A stretch of DNA of 64,000 nt from Roseiflexus castenholzii DSM 13941 (lineage in GTDB: Bacteria; Chloroflexota; Chloroflexia; Chloroflexales; Roseiflexaceae): contig NC_009767.1 of assembly GCF_000017805.1 (NCBI RefSeq), positions 1,426,001 to 1,490,000 on the forward strand, given 5' to 3'. Positions 39,787-48,083 of this stretch are shown here, in pieces. How positions within the stretch are numbered: position 1 is the first letter of the stretch; every line of letters starts with the position of its first letter. Both the position numbers and the translations under genes were made by a program. The notes under the pieces were generated by a model. The model had not been told where the DNA came from and made no database searches. It was given only the letters and a program-made list of their open reading frames with translations.

Positions 39787-41999
39787 ACGGTGCGTTCCAC
39801 GCGCTCCCTGCGATAGAACTCCATCGTATCGCCAGGTGTAATATCGTTGAACCCTTCGACAATCAGACCACACTCATATCCTGCCTGAACTTCGCGAACA
39901 TCGTCTTTGAAGCGTTTCAGGCTGGCGATCTTGCCATCGTGAATCACGACGCCGTTGCGCAGCACGCGCACATTGTACTGGCGCGTAATCTTACCCTCGG
40001 TCACATACAGCCCGGCCACGATCTCACGCGTCGGCAGGCGGAAGGTGGTGCGCACCTCGGCAAACCCTTCGGTCACCTCGCGGTACTCCGGTTCCAGCAT
40101 GCCGATCATCGCCTTTTTGATATCTTCGGTCAACTGGTAAATAATGTTGTAGAACCGGATATCGACCCCATACTGTTCAGCCTGCCGGCGTGCCGCCGGA
40201 TCGGGGCGGGCATTGAACCCAATGATGATTGCGTGTGATGCAATCGCAAGGTTGACATCGCTTTCGGTAATGGTGCCGGTGCCACGATGGATAATCCTGA
40301 TCTGCACCTCATCGGTATTGAGTTGGCTCAGCGCGTGTTCGATAGCGCCGATCGATCCCTGCACATCCGCCTTCAAAATGATGTTCAGCTCCTTGATCTT
40401 CCCCTGCTGGATCGAGCTGAACAACCCATCGAGGCTGACGCCGCGCGTGCTTGCCATTGCTTCGAGGCGCTGCTTGCGCTGCCGTTGCAGGGCAATCTCA
40501 CGAGCAACCGTCAGATCGGGCATCACCTGGAGAATATCACCCGCCTGCGGCACATCGTTCAATCCCAGAATAACCACCGGTGTAGCCGGTTCGGCAAAGC
40601 GCAGGCGTTTCCCGGCATCGTTGAACATCGTGCGGATCGTGCCGGTCGTCGCTCCAACCAGCACATTATCCTCAAGGCGCAGCGTGCCATTCTGCACGAG
40701 CACCGTCGCCACCGGACCGCGCGTGCGGTCCATTTCAGCCTCGACGATTGTGCCGACGGCGGGCGCATTCGGGTTCGCTTTGTACTCATTAAGATCCGCG
40801 ACGAGCAGGATCATTTCGAGCAATCCGTCGATATTCTTTTTCAGTTTGGCGGAAACTTCGACCGATGGCACATCACCGCCAAACTGCTCGACGATCACCC
40901 CCGCATTAGCGAGTTGCTGGCGAACGCGATCAGGGTTGGCGTTCGGCGCGTCGATCTTATTGATCGCCACGATCATCGGCACACCCGCCGCTTTCACGTG
41001 CGAAATCGCCTCGAGGGTTTGCGGCATCACGCCATCGTCGGCAGCCACCACCAACACGACGATGTCGGTCACCTGCGCACCGCGCGCACGCATCGCCGTG
41101 AACGCCTCGTGCCCCGGCGTATCGAGGAAGGTGATCTTTCGTCCGTGTAATTCGACCTGATACGCGCCAATATGCTGGGTAATGCCACCCGCTTCGCTCT
41201 CCGCCACGCGGGTCGAACGGATCGCGTCGAGCAGTTTTGTCTTCCCATGGTCGACGTGCCCCATAATCGTCACCACCGGCGGACGCGGCTTCAGGTCCTT
41301 TGGGTCCTGCGCGGCGAGCACATCACGGATATTCTCGACGATCCCCTCCAACTGTGGCGGCACATATTCCACGGTTTCGATGCCGAAATCGGCTGCAATA
41401 ACCGCTGCCGTTTCGTAATCGATCTGCTGATTGATATTGGCGACCACGCCAGCCTTGAGCAGTGCTTTCAAGATTTCGGCAGCGCCAACGCCGGTCGCTT
41501 CCGAAAACTCGCGCACGGTCATCGTCACCGGCAGCGCAATCGGACCTTTTGGCCGCACCGGAGCGCGCACTGTCGTTGGGCGCGCCAGGGTGCTCGAAGT
41601 CCGCGTTGTAGTTGTGCTTGTGCTGCGTCCGCTCCGATTGATGCGCCCGTCTTCATGGTCGGTTGGGCTTTCCTCGCGTCGCCGTCCATCGCCGCCACGT
41701 CCACCGCTCGGACCGCGCCCGCCACCTGGACCACGCCCGCCGCCGGGGCTGCCGGGACCGCGTCCGCCGCCGGGGCTGCCGGGACCACGCCCGCCGCCGG
41801 GGCTGCCGGGACCACGCCCGCCGCCGGGGCTGCCGGGACCGCGTCCACCGCCGGGGCTGCCGGGACCGCGCCCGCCGCCGGGGCTGCCGGGACCGCGCCC
41901 GCCGCCAGGGTTGCCGGGACCACGCCCGCCGCCAGCGAACTCGATATGATCGCGCGCATCAACAGCGCTCTGATGCCCAGAGATTCTCATACTATTCAT
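39783..41999 (-). CDS. infB: Translation initiation factor IF-2
   Basis: About 738 residues. After a short lead comes a Gly/Arg/Pro repeat region with the nine-residue unit GGGRGPGSP repeated about seven times (around residues 20-90), a charged linker, the IF2_N domain (VREFSEATGVGAAEILKALL) and the GTPase core: GHVDHGKTKLL (G1), GGITQHIG (G2), DTPGHEAF (G3), NKIDAPNANP (G4) and SAKLKKNIDG (G5). Domains II-IV follow, with the fMet-tRNA-binding C-terminus. It places initiator tRNA on the 30S subunit. ATG 41999 fits the spacing to GAGGAGGA better than ATG 42005. The repeat region is an unusual, very compact N-terminal extension. Confidence 0.96.
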   Translation of the reverse strand: MNSMRISGHQSAVDARDHIEFAGGGRGPGNPGGGRGPGSPGGGRGPGSPGGGRGPGSPGGGRGPGSPGGGRGPGSPGGGRGPGSPGGGRGPGGGRGPSGGRGGDGRRREESPTDHEDGRINRSGRSTSTTTTRTSSTLARPTTVRAPVRPKGPIALPVTMTVREFSEATGVGAAEILKALLKAGVVANINQQIDYETAAVIAADFGIETVEYVPPQLEGIVENIRDVLAAQDPKDLKPRPPVVTIMGHVDHGKTKLLDAIRSTRVAESEAGGITQHIGAYQVELHGRKITFLDTPGHEAFTAMRARGAQVTDIVVLVVAADDGVMPQTLEAISHVKAAGVPMIVAINKIDAPNANPDRVRQQLANAGVIVEQFGGDVPSVEVSAKLKKNIDGLLEMILLVADLNEYKANPNAPAVGTIVEAEMDRTRGPVATVLVQNGTLRLEDNVLVGATTGTIRTMFNDAGKRLRFAEPATPVVILGLNDVPQAGDILQVMPDLTVAREIALQRQRKQRLEAMASTRGVSLDGLFSSIQQGKIKELNIILKADVQGSIGAIEHALSQLNTDEVQIRIIHRGTGTITESDVNLAIASHAIIIGFNARPDPAARRQAEQYGVDIRFYNIIYQLTEDIKKAMIGMLEPEYREVTEGFAEVRTTFRLPTREIVAGLYVTEGKITRQYNVRVLRNGVVIHDGKIASLKRFKDDVREVQAGYECGLIVEGFNDITPGDTMEFYRRERVERTV
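41727..41935 (-). repeat. infB: 27-bp tandem repeat inside infB
   Basis: In-frame units of GGGCTGCCGGGACCACGCCC type (plus-strand sense), 27 bp long and about seven copies, encoding the GGGRGPGSP array. The units differ by only one or two bases (GGACC[AG]CG), so expansion is recent and the copy number may vary between strains. Confidence 0.9.
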
Positions 42000-42115
42000 T
42001 GTCATTCCTCCTCACAACAGGATGTCCGCGGTTGGTGCGCGCGATCGTCTCTGCAATACTTCGCTATGGATGCTGGCGGTATTGTGACAGGCCTACCGCA
42101 ACGAGGAGCAGCCGA

Positions 42116-42430
42116 CTATTCTGCAATCGTCAACGGCGTCAACGCTCGCGCATATGCTTCAAGCGCCGCACTATCATCCGGATGCAACGCGTCGATCCGC
42201 AGCGCGCGCGCCAGCGCACCGCGCCGGATCGCCTGATTCCAGCACTCAGAGTTGTGACACAGATAAGCGCCACGCCCATTGCGCTTCCCGGTTGGATCGA
42301 CATGCACCCGACCATCGGCATCGCGCACCAGGCGAATCAGCGCGCGTTTCGCATGGGTGCAACGACACACCACACATGTGCGCTGCGGCACATGCTTTGG
42401 GCGCGGTCCCTTCTGCTTTTTTTTCGGCAT
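42116..42430 (-). CDS. ylxR: YlxR/RnpM family RNA-binding protein
   Basis: 104 residues. The signature is RTCVVCRCTHAKRALIRLV, then the beta-strand GRVHVDPTGKRNGRGAYLC and a following CW. This is the YlxR fold, whose RnpM member binds and modulates RNase P RNA. ATG 42430 is selected because the frame upstream only shadows nusA. It lies between nusA and infB, its usual location. Confidence 0.93.
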   Translation of the reverse strand: MPKKKQKGPRPKHVPQRTCVVCRCTHAKRALIRLVRDADGRVHVDPTGKRNGRGAYLCHNSECWNQAIRRGALARALRIDALHPDDSAALEAYARALTPLTIAE

Positions 42431-42452
42431 CTGCGTCACATCAATCACCCAC

Positions 42453-43781
42453 TTACTCGTCGCCCTCGATCGCATCCTCTTCATCGTCGCCAACGAGCAT
42501 ATACGATGCCACCAGGCGATCACCGCGATAGATGTACAGTTTTTGCGGCGTCGCGCGCAGTTGCACCGTTTCGCCGACCAGGTCGTCGCCGAGTGGACCA
42601 TAGCGATGCTTCCGATAGACGATCGTTCCATCGGCGTACACTTTGCGCATCTCGACCTTTGCCGTCGCCAGCGCCGCCTCAGTCGCCAGCGCCTCCGCTT
42701 CTGCCGCATCGCGCGCCTCCGCCGCTGCGCGCTCTTCGTCGAGCAACGCCGACGCGCTCTTGATATCGATCCGCCATCCCGTCAGTTTTGCCGCCAGGCG
42801 CACATTCTGCCCTTCTTTACCGATCGCCAGCGAGAGTTGCTTATCCGGCACAATGACCGTCGCAGCGTGTTCATCGTCGCGCAACTGCACCTCAACGACC
42901 TGTGCTGGCGACAGTGCATTCGCAATGAACTCTTTTGGATTTGACGACCACTGCACAACATCGATCTTTTCGCCATTCAGTTCGTTGACGATGTTCTGAA
43001 TGCGAATGCCGCGCATACCGACGCACGAACCAACCGGATCGATGCCCTCCTGCCGCGCCGCGACTGCTACTTTGGTACGGATACCCGGCTCGCGCGCGAT
43101 CGACTTGATCTCGACGGCGCCATTATAAATCTCCGGCACTTCCATCTCGAAGAGGCGCGTAATCAGATTTTTGTGCGCGCGCGATGCGATCAGTTTCGGT
43201 CCGCGTTCCTCACGGCGGATTTCCATCAGGTAGACCTTCAGGCGCTGCCCGTGGTAGTAGCGATCGGTCTCGACCTGTTCCTTCGGCGGCAAGACGGCTT
43301 CGGCTTTTCCCATTTCGAGAATGACGTTGCCCTTTGCCATGCGCTGTACGGTCGCCGTGACCAGTTCGCCCTCGCGATCCATGTATTCGCCATAGATGTG
43401 TTCGCGCTCGACTTCCTTGATTCCCTGAAGGATAACCTGTTTCGCCGTTTGCGCTGCGATTCGTCCAAAATCCTTCGGCGTCGTCTCGACGACGACCGAC
43501 TCGCCCAGTTCGACATCGGGCTTGATCTTGCGGGCGCTCTCCAGATCGATCTCAAAGCGCTCATCGTAGACATCGTCAACGACCTGTTTTTCGGAATAGA
43601 CGCGCGCCGCGCCCGTCAGCGGGTCCAGCCGGACCGATATCTCCATTGGCGGTGGGTTAGGACCGAGCGTTCGGCGATACGCTGTCGCCAGCGCCTTTTC
43701 CATGACCTCGACGATGGCTTCCTTGGGAATGCCGCGTTCGGACGCAATCTGTGAGATTGCTGCATAAAAATCGCTTTTCAT
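42453..43781 (-). CDS. nusA: Transcription termination/antitermination factor NusA
   Basis: 442 residues: N-terminal RNA polymerase-binding domain (MKSDFYAAISQIASERGIPK), S1 domain (EHIYGEYMDREGELVTATV), KH1 and KH2 (AVAARQEGIDPVGSCVGMRG, EKIDVVQWSSNPKEFIANAL). After KH2 comes a roughly 90-residue acidic, Ala/Glu-rich extension ending in MLVGDDEEDAIEGDE. It controls pausing, Rho-independent termination and antitermination. It is preceded by GAGGA. The gene that usually precedes nusA, rimP, is absent here. A promoter and leader hairpin lie upstream. Confidence 0.95.
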   Translation of the reverse strand: MKSDFYAAISQIASERGIPKEAIVEVMEKALATAYRRTLGPNPPPMEISVRLDPLTGAARVYSEKQVVDDVYDERFEIDLESARKIKPDVELGESVVVETTPKDFGRIAAQTAKQVILQGIKEVEREHIYGEYMDREGELVTATVQRMAKGNVILEMGKAEAVLPPKEQVETDRYYHGQRLKVYLMEIRREERGPKLIASRAHKNLITRLFEMEVPEIYNGAVEIKSIAREPGIRTKVAVAARQEGIDPVGSCVGMRGIRIQNIVNELNGEKIDVVQWSSNPKEFIANALSPAQVVEVQLRDDEHAATVIVPDKQLSLAIGKEGQNVRLAAKLTGWRIDIKSASALLDEERAAAEARDAAEAEALATEAALATAKVEMRKVYADGTIVYRKHRYGPLGDDLVGETVQLRATPQKLYIYRGDRLVASYMLVGDDEEDAIEGDE

Positions 43782-43843
43782 CGTATCCTCGGCGTCGTGT
43801 TTGCGCTGCCGCTCAACCGCCCAATGACCGCGCTAACAATAAG

Positions 43844-43866
43844 AAAAGTGGGGGACGCCCACTTTT
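43844..43866 (-). terminator. Hairpin in the nusA operon leader (attenuator candidate)
   Basis: Minus strand AAAAGTGGG, loop CGTCC, CCCACTTTT: a perfect 9-bp stem ending in a short U run (TTTTCTTATTG). It lies between the predicted transcription start (about 43887) and the nusA start. It is therefore in the nusA leader rather than after the lipoprotein gene. Confidence 0.65.
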
Positions 43867-43893
43867 CGACACAACCGTGAACTCATGGCTTAT

Positions 43894-43922
43894 AGTATAC
43901 CATTTTCGCAACACAGACGCAA
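43894..43922 (-). promoter_or_regulatory. nusA operon promoter
   Basis: Minus strand TTGCGT (43922-43917), a 17-base spacer and TATACT (43899-43894). The start would be near 43887, leaving a leader of about 105 bases containing the 9-bp hairpin. Confidence 0.7.
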
Positions 43923-43931
43923 ACGGTTGCG

Positions 43932-44141
43932 CTATGGTGCGGGATAGGGATATGGCGCGTCTGGCGCGGGCGTATCCGTTCTGAATGGAACACTCGTCGC
44001 CGATGACGGCAGCGTGCCCGGCGTTGCCGTCATCGGCGCCGGCGTGTTTGATATGCGCCCGCCCTCGACAACTTCACATGCGGTGATAAGCGTTGCCGCA
44101 ATCAACAAAAGAAACAACCATCGACCGATGAGTACGATCAC
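43932..44141 (-). CDS. Small putative lipoprotein
   Basis: 69 residues. The N-terminus (IGRWLFLLLIAATLITAC) is a lipoprotein signal peptide with lipobox LITAC. The mature part is short and rich in Thr, Pro and Ser (NTPAPMTATPGTLPSSATS). The start is GTG 44141, with GGGAGGG eight bases upstream. Function unknown; the mature chain is probably a disordered surface tether. It occupies the place where rimP is usually found. No homologue was recognised. Confidence 0.55.
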   Translation of the reverse strand: MIVLIGRWLFLLLIAATLITACEVVEGGRISNTPAPMTATPGTLPSSATSVPFRTDTPAPDAPYPYPAP

Positions 44142-44414
44142 ACGCCATGCCCTCCCTTATGGTCATCGCTCTCCAGTATACCAGTAGATGCGTTCCCTGT
44201 TTATGGGGCTTGTTGCTGGTTGACCGCGCGTGTCGGCGCATGGTTGCTGCGCCGATACGATGGAGACGGATGTGCAGGTTCCTTCCCCCGGCAACCACAG
44301 TGCATAGAATCGCTTGATCGACAGGACATTCTTCCTGTTGTCGCTCCCTGACCCGATCCCTGCCTGACACTGAAACGGTATACCTGTGGAACCGCGGCAA
44401 ACGGGAGGCATGGC

Positions 44415-45932
44415 ATGCTGGCAAAAGTTTATAGCAGCGCCGTGATTGGTCTCGAAGGCGTTTTGGTCGAGGTCGAAGTCGATATTGCGCAAGGATTGCC
44501 GAGTTTCACCATCGTCGGGCTAGGGGACACCGCCGTGCAGGAAAGCCGGGAGCGGGTGCGTGCTGCCGTCCGCAACTGCGGCGCCTCGTTCCCGATGAAG
44601 CGGATCACGGTCAACCTGGCGCCGGCCGATCTGCGGAAGGCTGGTCCCGCCTACGATCTGCCGATCGCCATTGGATTGTTGCTGGCGTCGGAACAGGTGC
44701 GGGGGGATGTCCACGATGCAGTGTTTATCGGCGAGTTGGGTCTCGACGGTGCTGTGCGCCACATCGACGGCGTGCTGCCGATGGTCGCCGTCGCGCGCGA
44801 ACAGGGCATCCGGCGCGTCTTTGTGCCCCAGGAAGATGCTGCGGAGGCGGCGCTGGTCAGTGGAATCAGCATTATCCCGGTGCAGCGCCTCGACGATCTG
44901 ACGGCGCACCTGAGCGGTGTGAAGGCGTTGCCGGAGTATCTGAGCCGACCAATCGACACTGCGCCGCCACCGGTATATCCGGTAGACTTCAGCGTGGTGC
45001 GCGGGCAGGAACATGTCAAGCGCGCGCTGGAAATCGCAGCCGCTGGTGGGCACCACGTGCTGATGACCGGCAGCCCTGGCTCTGGAAAAACGCTCATGGC
45101 GCGCGCGCTGATCTCGATCCTGCCGCCACTGACCACGAGTGAGGCGATTGAGGTGACGAAAATCTACAGCGTCGCCGGGCAATTGCCGAAGGATACGCCT
45201 CTGATCCGCCAGCGACCCTTCTGTGCGCCGCACCACACAACCTCACTGGCGGGGCTGGTCGGCGGCGGCGGGGTGCGGGTCAAACCCGGCATGATTTCAC
45301 TGGCGCACCGTGGCATCTTGTTTCTCGACGAACTGCCGGAGTTCGGCAGCAAACTCGATGTGCTGCGCCAACCGCTTGAAGATCGGGTGGTTACGTTGAG
45401 TCGTGCTGTCGGGAGTATCACTTACCCTGCATCATTTATGCTGATCGCGGCACAGAACCCCTGCGTATGCGGTTGGTACGGCGACCCGGAGCGCCAGTGT
45501 ACCTGCACGGCAGCGGCAGTCGCGCGGTATCAGCGGCGGGTCAGCGGACCGGTGCTCGACCGGTTCGATATGTTTGTCTATGCCCCGCGCGTCCCTTTTG
45601 ACAAATTGAATACCCTGCGCTCTGGCGAGGAGTCGGCTATCATCCGCGAACGGGTGATTGCGGCACGACAGATCCAGGAACGTCGCTTCCGGGGAACCCA
45701 TCTGCTCACCAACAGCGATATGGGACCGGCGGAAATCCATCAGCACTGCCGGCTCAACAGCCAGAGTCAACTCATTATGCAGAACGCCATGCGCCAGCAC
45801 GATCTCTCGGCGCGCGGGTATCACCGCATTCTGAAACTGGCGCGCACCATTGCCGATCTCGCCGGGTCTGCGCACATTACTGCACAGCACCTGGGAGAGG
45901 CGTTGCAGTACCGATTGCGGCAGGCAGAGTAA
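44415..45932 (+). CDS. comM: ComM/YifB-type Mg-chelatase-like AAA+ ATPase
   Basis: 505 residues. The N-terminal ChlI-fold domain (MLAKVYSSAVIGLEGVLVEVE, LGDTAVQESRERVRAA) precedes the AAA+ core: Walker A GSPGSGKT, Walker B GILFLDELPEF, and sensor residues within VTLSRAVGSITYPASFMLIAA. A Cys cluster (NPCVCGWYGDPERQCTC) follows and the C-terminus is the Mg_chelatase_C domain. ComM-type proteins are branch-migration helicases aiding integration of transformed or recombining DNA. ATG 44415 has GGGAGG at proper spacing. It is preceded by about 270 bases (44142-44414) with nothing recognised. Confidence 0.93.
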   Translation: MLAKVYSSAVIGLEGVLVEVEVDIAQGLPSFTIVGLGDTAVQESRERVRAAVRNCGASFPMKRITVNLAPADLRKAGPAYDLPIAIGLLLASEQVRGDVHDAVFIGELGLDGAVRHIDGVLPMVAVAREQGIRRVFVPQEDAAEAALVSGISIIPVQRLDDLTAHLSGVKALPEYLSRPIDTAPPPVYPVDFSVVRGQEHVKRALEIAAAGGHHVLMTGSPGSGKTLMARALISILPPLTTSEAIEVTKIYSVAGQLPKDTPLIRQRPFCAPHHTTSLAGLVGGGGVRVKPGMISLAHRGILFLDELPEFGSKLDVLRQPLEDRVVTLSRAVGSITYPASFMLIAAQNPCVCGWYGDPERQCTCTAAAVARYQRRVSGPVLDRFDMFVYAPRVPFDKLNTLRSGEESAIIRERVIAARQIQERRFRGTHLLTNSDMGPAEIHQHCRLNSQSQLIMQNAMRQHDLSARGYHRILKLARTIADLAGSAHITAQHLGEALQYRLRQAE

Positions 45933-45948
45933 ATGGCAGCGGCGGCGA

Positions 45949-46631
45949 TCAGCCAGGATGCGCTGCCGCCGCAACGAGAATGAGGAAGGTCGCCACGAAC
46001 CAGTGGATCAGAAAGGACCAGACGAACGATCGGGTGCGCCATGCCACCCAACCAAAGCCAAAGCCGCCGATAATGGCAAAGAATGTCTCCAATTCCGGTT
46101 TGCCGATGTGCGCTATCACAAATGGCACAGACTGGAGCCATAACGCTTCAGGACTGAACCATCGCGCATAAGCGAATAAAATCCATCCGCGAAACAGAAA
46201 CTCCCAGCCGACCAAATCGAGAAACGTCGTCCACGGTAGACCATCTTCATATCTCGGTAGTATGCGTTGCGCGCCGGATCGCGCTGTCCAAAGACGTACA
46301 GGATCGGCGCCATGATCGCTGCGCCCAGTAATGTCAGCACCAGCCCCGCTTTCCAGTCGCCGAGGGTAAACCCATAACAACGCGGATGCTCGCGGAAGAT
46401 GACGATGATGACCAGCAGCGGAATAATCAGGTGGCGAACGACGCGATCCCAGTATGTGAACGGGGTAATGCTCCGATAGTTGTCGAAGGCGAGCAGGATC
46501 AGGCTGATAACGGTGATCGCAACAATCTTCCGGTCGAACACAAGCCGTTCGCCGATCAGCCATTTGAGAGGGAACACGCGTTGCATCGGTGTTCGTTGTG
46601 CAATATGCGTCTGGTGAGGTTTGTCGCTCAT
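45949..46631 (-). pseudogene. CPBP-family intramembrane protease, frameshifted
   Basis: The N-terminal part reads in one frame from ATG 46631 (WLIGERLVFDRKIVAITVIS, then four hydrophobic segments to NAYYRDMKMVYRG). The C-terminal part continues in another frame from about 46230 to 45949 with GWEFLFRGWILFAYARWF, VPFVIAHIGKPELETFFAI and FIHWFVATFLILV-type helices. EFLFRG and the later His-containing helices are the CPBP (abi) protease motifs. The frames overlap between about 46225 and 46255, so a single small indel explains the break. No other lesion was seen, so it may be a recent mutation or a sequencing error. Confidence 0.75.
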
Positions 46632-46894
46632 ATGCCACCGCCTGTCTGTCGTCGTGCCGGAGAGCCGCCGGACAGTGTTGTGGACGGCACATCTCCAGGC
46701 TTCCCAACCAACATTCGCTTGTGATCGAAAACGTGTTCCCGGTAGTGAGCGCCGATCGATCCTGTCGCAACCAACGCCTGCCGCACATTCGGCAATTCTT
46801 CAAGGTCCGACGGTGTGAGAAGCCCTGTACGTGCCTGTCCGAATAATCCCGGGCTGTCGTCATTGCCAGAGTCGCACCGATGGCTCGATGGCAC
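46628..46894 (-). CDS. Possible small ORF upstream of the CPBP gene
   Basis: 88 codons. The stop overlaps the CPBP ATG as ATGA, which suggests coupling. The central part (LLTPSDLEELPNVRQALVA, HYREHVFDHKRMLVGKPGD) looks protein-like, but no family was recognised and the start is unclear. It could instead be a decayed fragment. No other feature was found in 46895-47099. Confidence 0.25.
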   Translation of the reverse strand: MPSSHRCDSGNDDSPGLFGQARTGLLTPSDLEELPNVRQALVATGSIGAHYREHVFDHKRMLVGKPGDVPSTTLSGGSPARRQTGGGI

Positions 46895-47099
46895 GGCGAG
46901 GCGTCATACCAGGGCGCCACTCTGTCGCAAGCGATATGTTTGCCACGAGTGGAGCGGTGGCTCAAGACCGCTCTGAACGGATTGAACGATCGCACCGCTT
47001 TGCCTGCGGTTCCTCGGAGAGGTTCCGGGTATGCTCAGCCCTGCTGAACCGGCATACGACGGGTGCGCCAGCAAGCGCCTCGTCCCTGATTGGCGGTCG

Positions 47100-48083
47100 T
47101 CACGCGGCATCGGTATCGACCCGCAGCACGAGTTTTCCGGCGTTGCGATTCGCTTCCATTACGCGGTGCGCTTCGGCAGCGTCGCGCAGGGGGTAGATCG
47201 TGTCGATGATTGGGCGCAATTCGCCGCGCGTCAATCGGTCGTGCGCAAACGCCACAAAATCGGCGGTGAGGGCGATTTTTTGCGACAATGGCGTGCGGCG
47301 TAGGGTGGCGCCGGTGACGCGCAACCGTTTCGTCATGATCGGTCCCAGGTCGATCTGCCCTGTTGACCCTCCCAGGAACCCGATCAGTTGCAATCGTCCG
47401 TCGAGCGCCAGGGCTGCGGTATTCTGCTGCCAGTAGGGGGCGCCGACAAAATCGAGGATCAGATCGACGCCGCGACTGCCGGTTGCTTCAAGCACGCGCA
47501 TCGCAAACGACTCCTCACGATAGTTGATGGCCAGTTCTGCGCCGAGTTCGCGGCAGAGCGCCAGTTTTTCCGCCGAACCGGCGGTGGCGAAGACGCGCGC
47601 GCCGGCAACGCGCGCCAGTTGTATCGCCGCCGTGCCGACGCCGCTGGCGCCAGCATGAATGAGCACTGTTTCGCCTGTCTGCAACTTCCCCATGGCGAAC
47701 AGGTTGAGAAAGGCGGTCAGAAACGCTTCTGGAATGGCAGCCGCCTCTTCGAACGAGAGGTTCTCCGGTATGCGCATTGCTATGCCAGCCGGTACAACCG
47801 CCAGTTCGGCGTACCCGCCGCCCGTGACGACTGCCATGACGCGGTCACCGGCGCGCCATTGACCGGTGGGTGTCACTACTTCACCTGCCAGTTCAAGACC
47901 CAGGATCGGCGATGCTCCCGGCGGCGGGGCATAGGCGCCGCGACGCTGAAGCAGGTCGGCGCGGTTGACAGCCGTAGCGCGTACCCGCACCAGAAGTTCA
48001 TCAGAACCGGGAGTCGGGTCGGGCGCATCGCCGTACTGCAAAACATCAGGGGCGCCCGGCGTATCGAACAGAATGGCTTTCAT
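47100..48083 (-). CDS. NAD(P)H:quinone oxidoreductase (zinc-independent MDR)
   Basis: 327 residues of the medium-chain dehydrogenase/reductase fold. It has MKAILFDTPGAPDVLQYGD, the substrate-domain region NRADLLQRRGAYAPPPG (PIG3/TP53I3-like), PILGLELAGEV and the Rossmann signature LIHAGASGVGTAAIQLARV, ending RNAGKLVLRV. Catalytic Zn ligands are absent, as in quinone oxidoreductases. It reduces quinones or enone aldehydes with NADPH. ATG 48083 follows CGAGGAGCAACC; the start lies within the last codons of the upstream Rsm22-like gene (overlap of 4 bases). Confidence 0.92.
   Translation of the reverse strand: MKAILFDTPGAPDVLQYGDAPDPTPGSDELLVRVRATAVNRADLLQRRGAYAPPPGASPILGLELAGEVVTPTGQWRAGDRVMAVVTGGGYAELAVVPAGIAMRIPENLSFEEAAAIPEAFLTAFLNLFAMGKLQTGETVLIHAGASGVGTAAIQLARVAGARVFATAGSAEKLALCRELGAELAINYREESFAMRVLEATGSRGVDLILDFVGAPYWQQNTAALALDGRLQLIGFLGGSTGQIDLGPIMTKRLRVTGATLRRTPLSQKIALTADFVAFAHDRLTRGELRPIIDTIYPLRDAAEAHRVMEANRNAGKLVLRVDTDAA

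Noticed and set aside
43844..43866. Terminator of the small lipoprotein gene
   Set aside because: The nusA promoter lies between that gene and the hairpin, so the hairpin is better placed in the nusA leader.
44142..44414. Possible tRNA or structured RNA before comM
   Set aside because: No cloverleaf or conserved RNA motif could be drawn.
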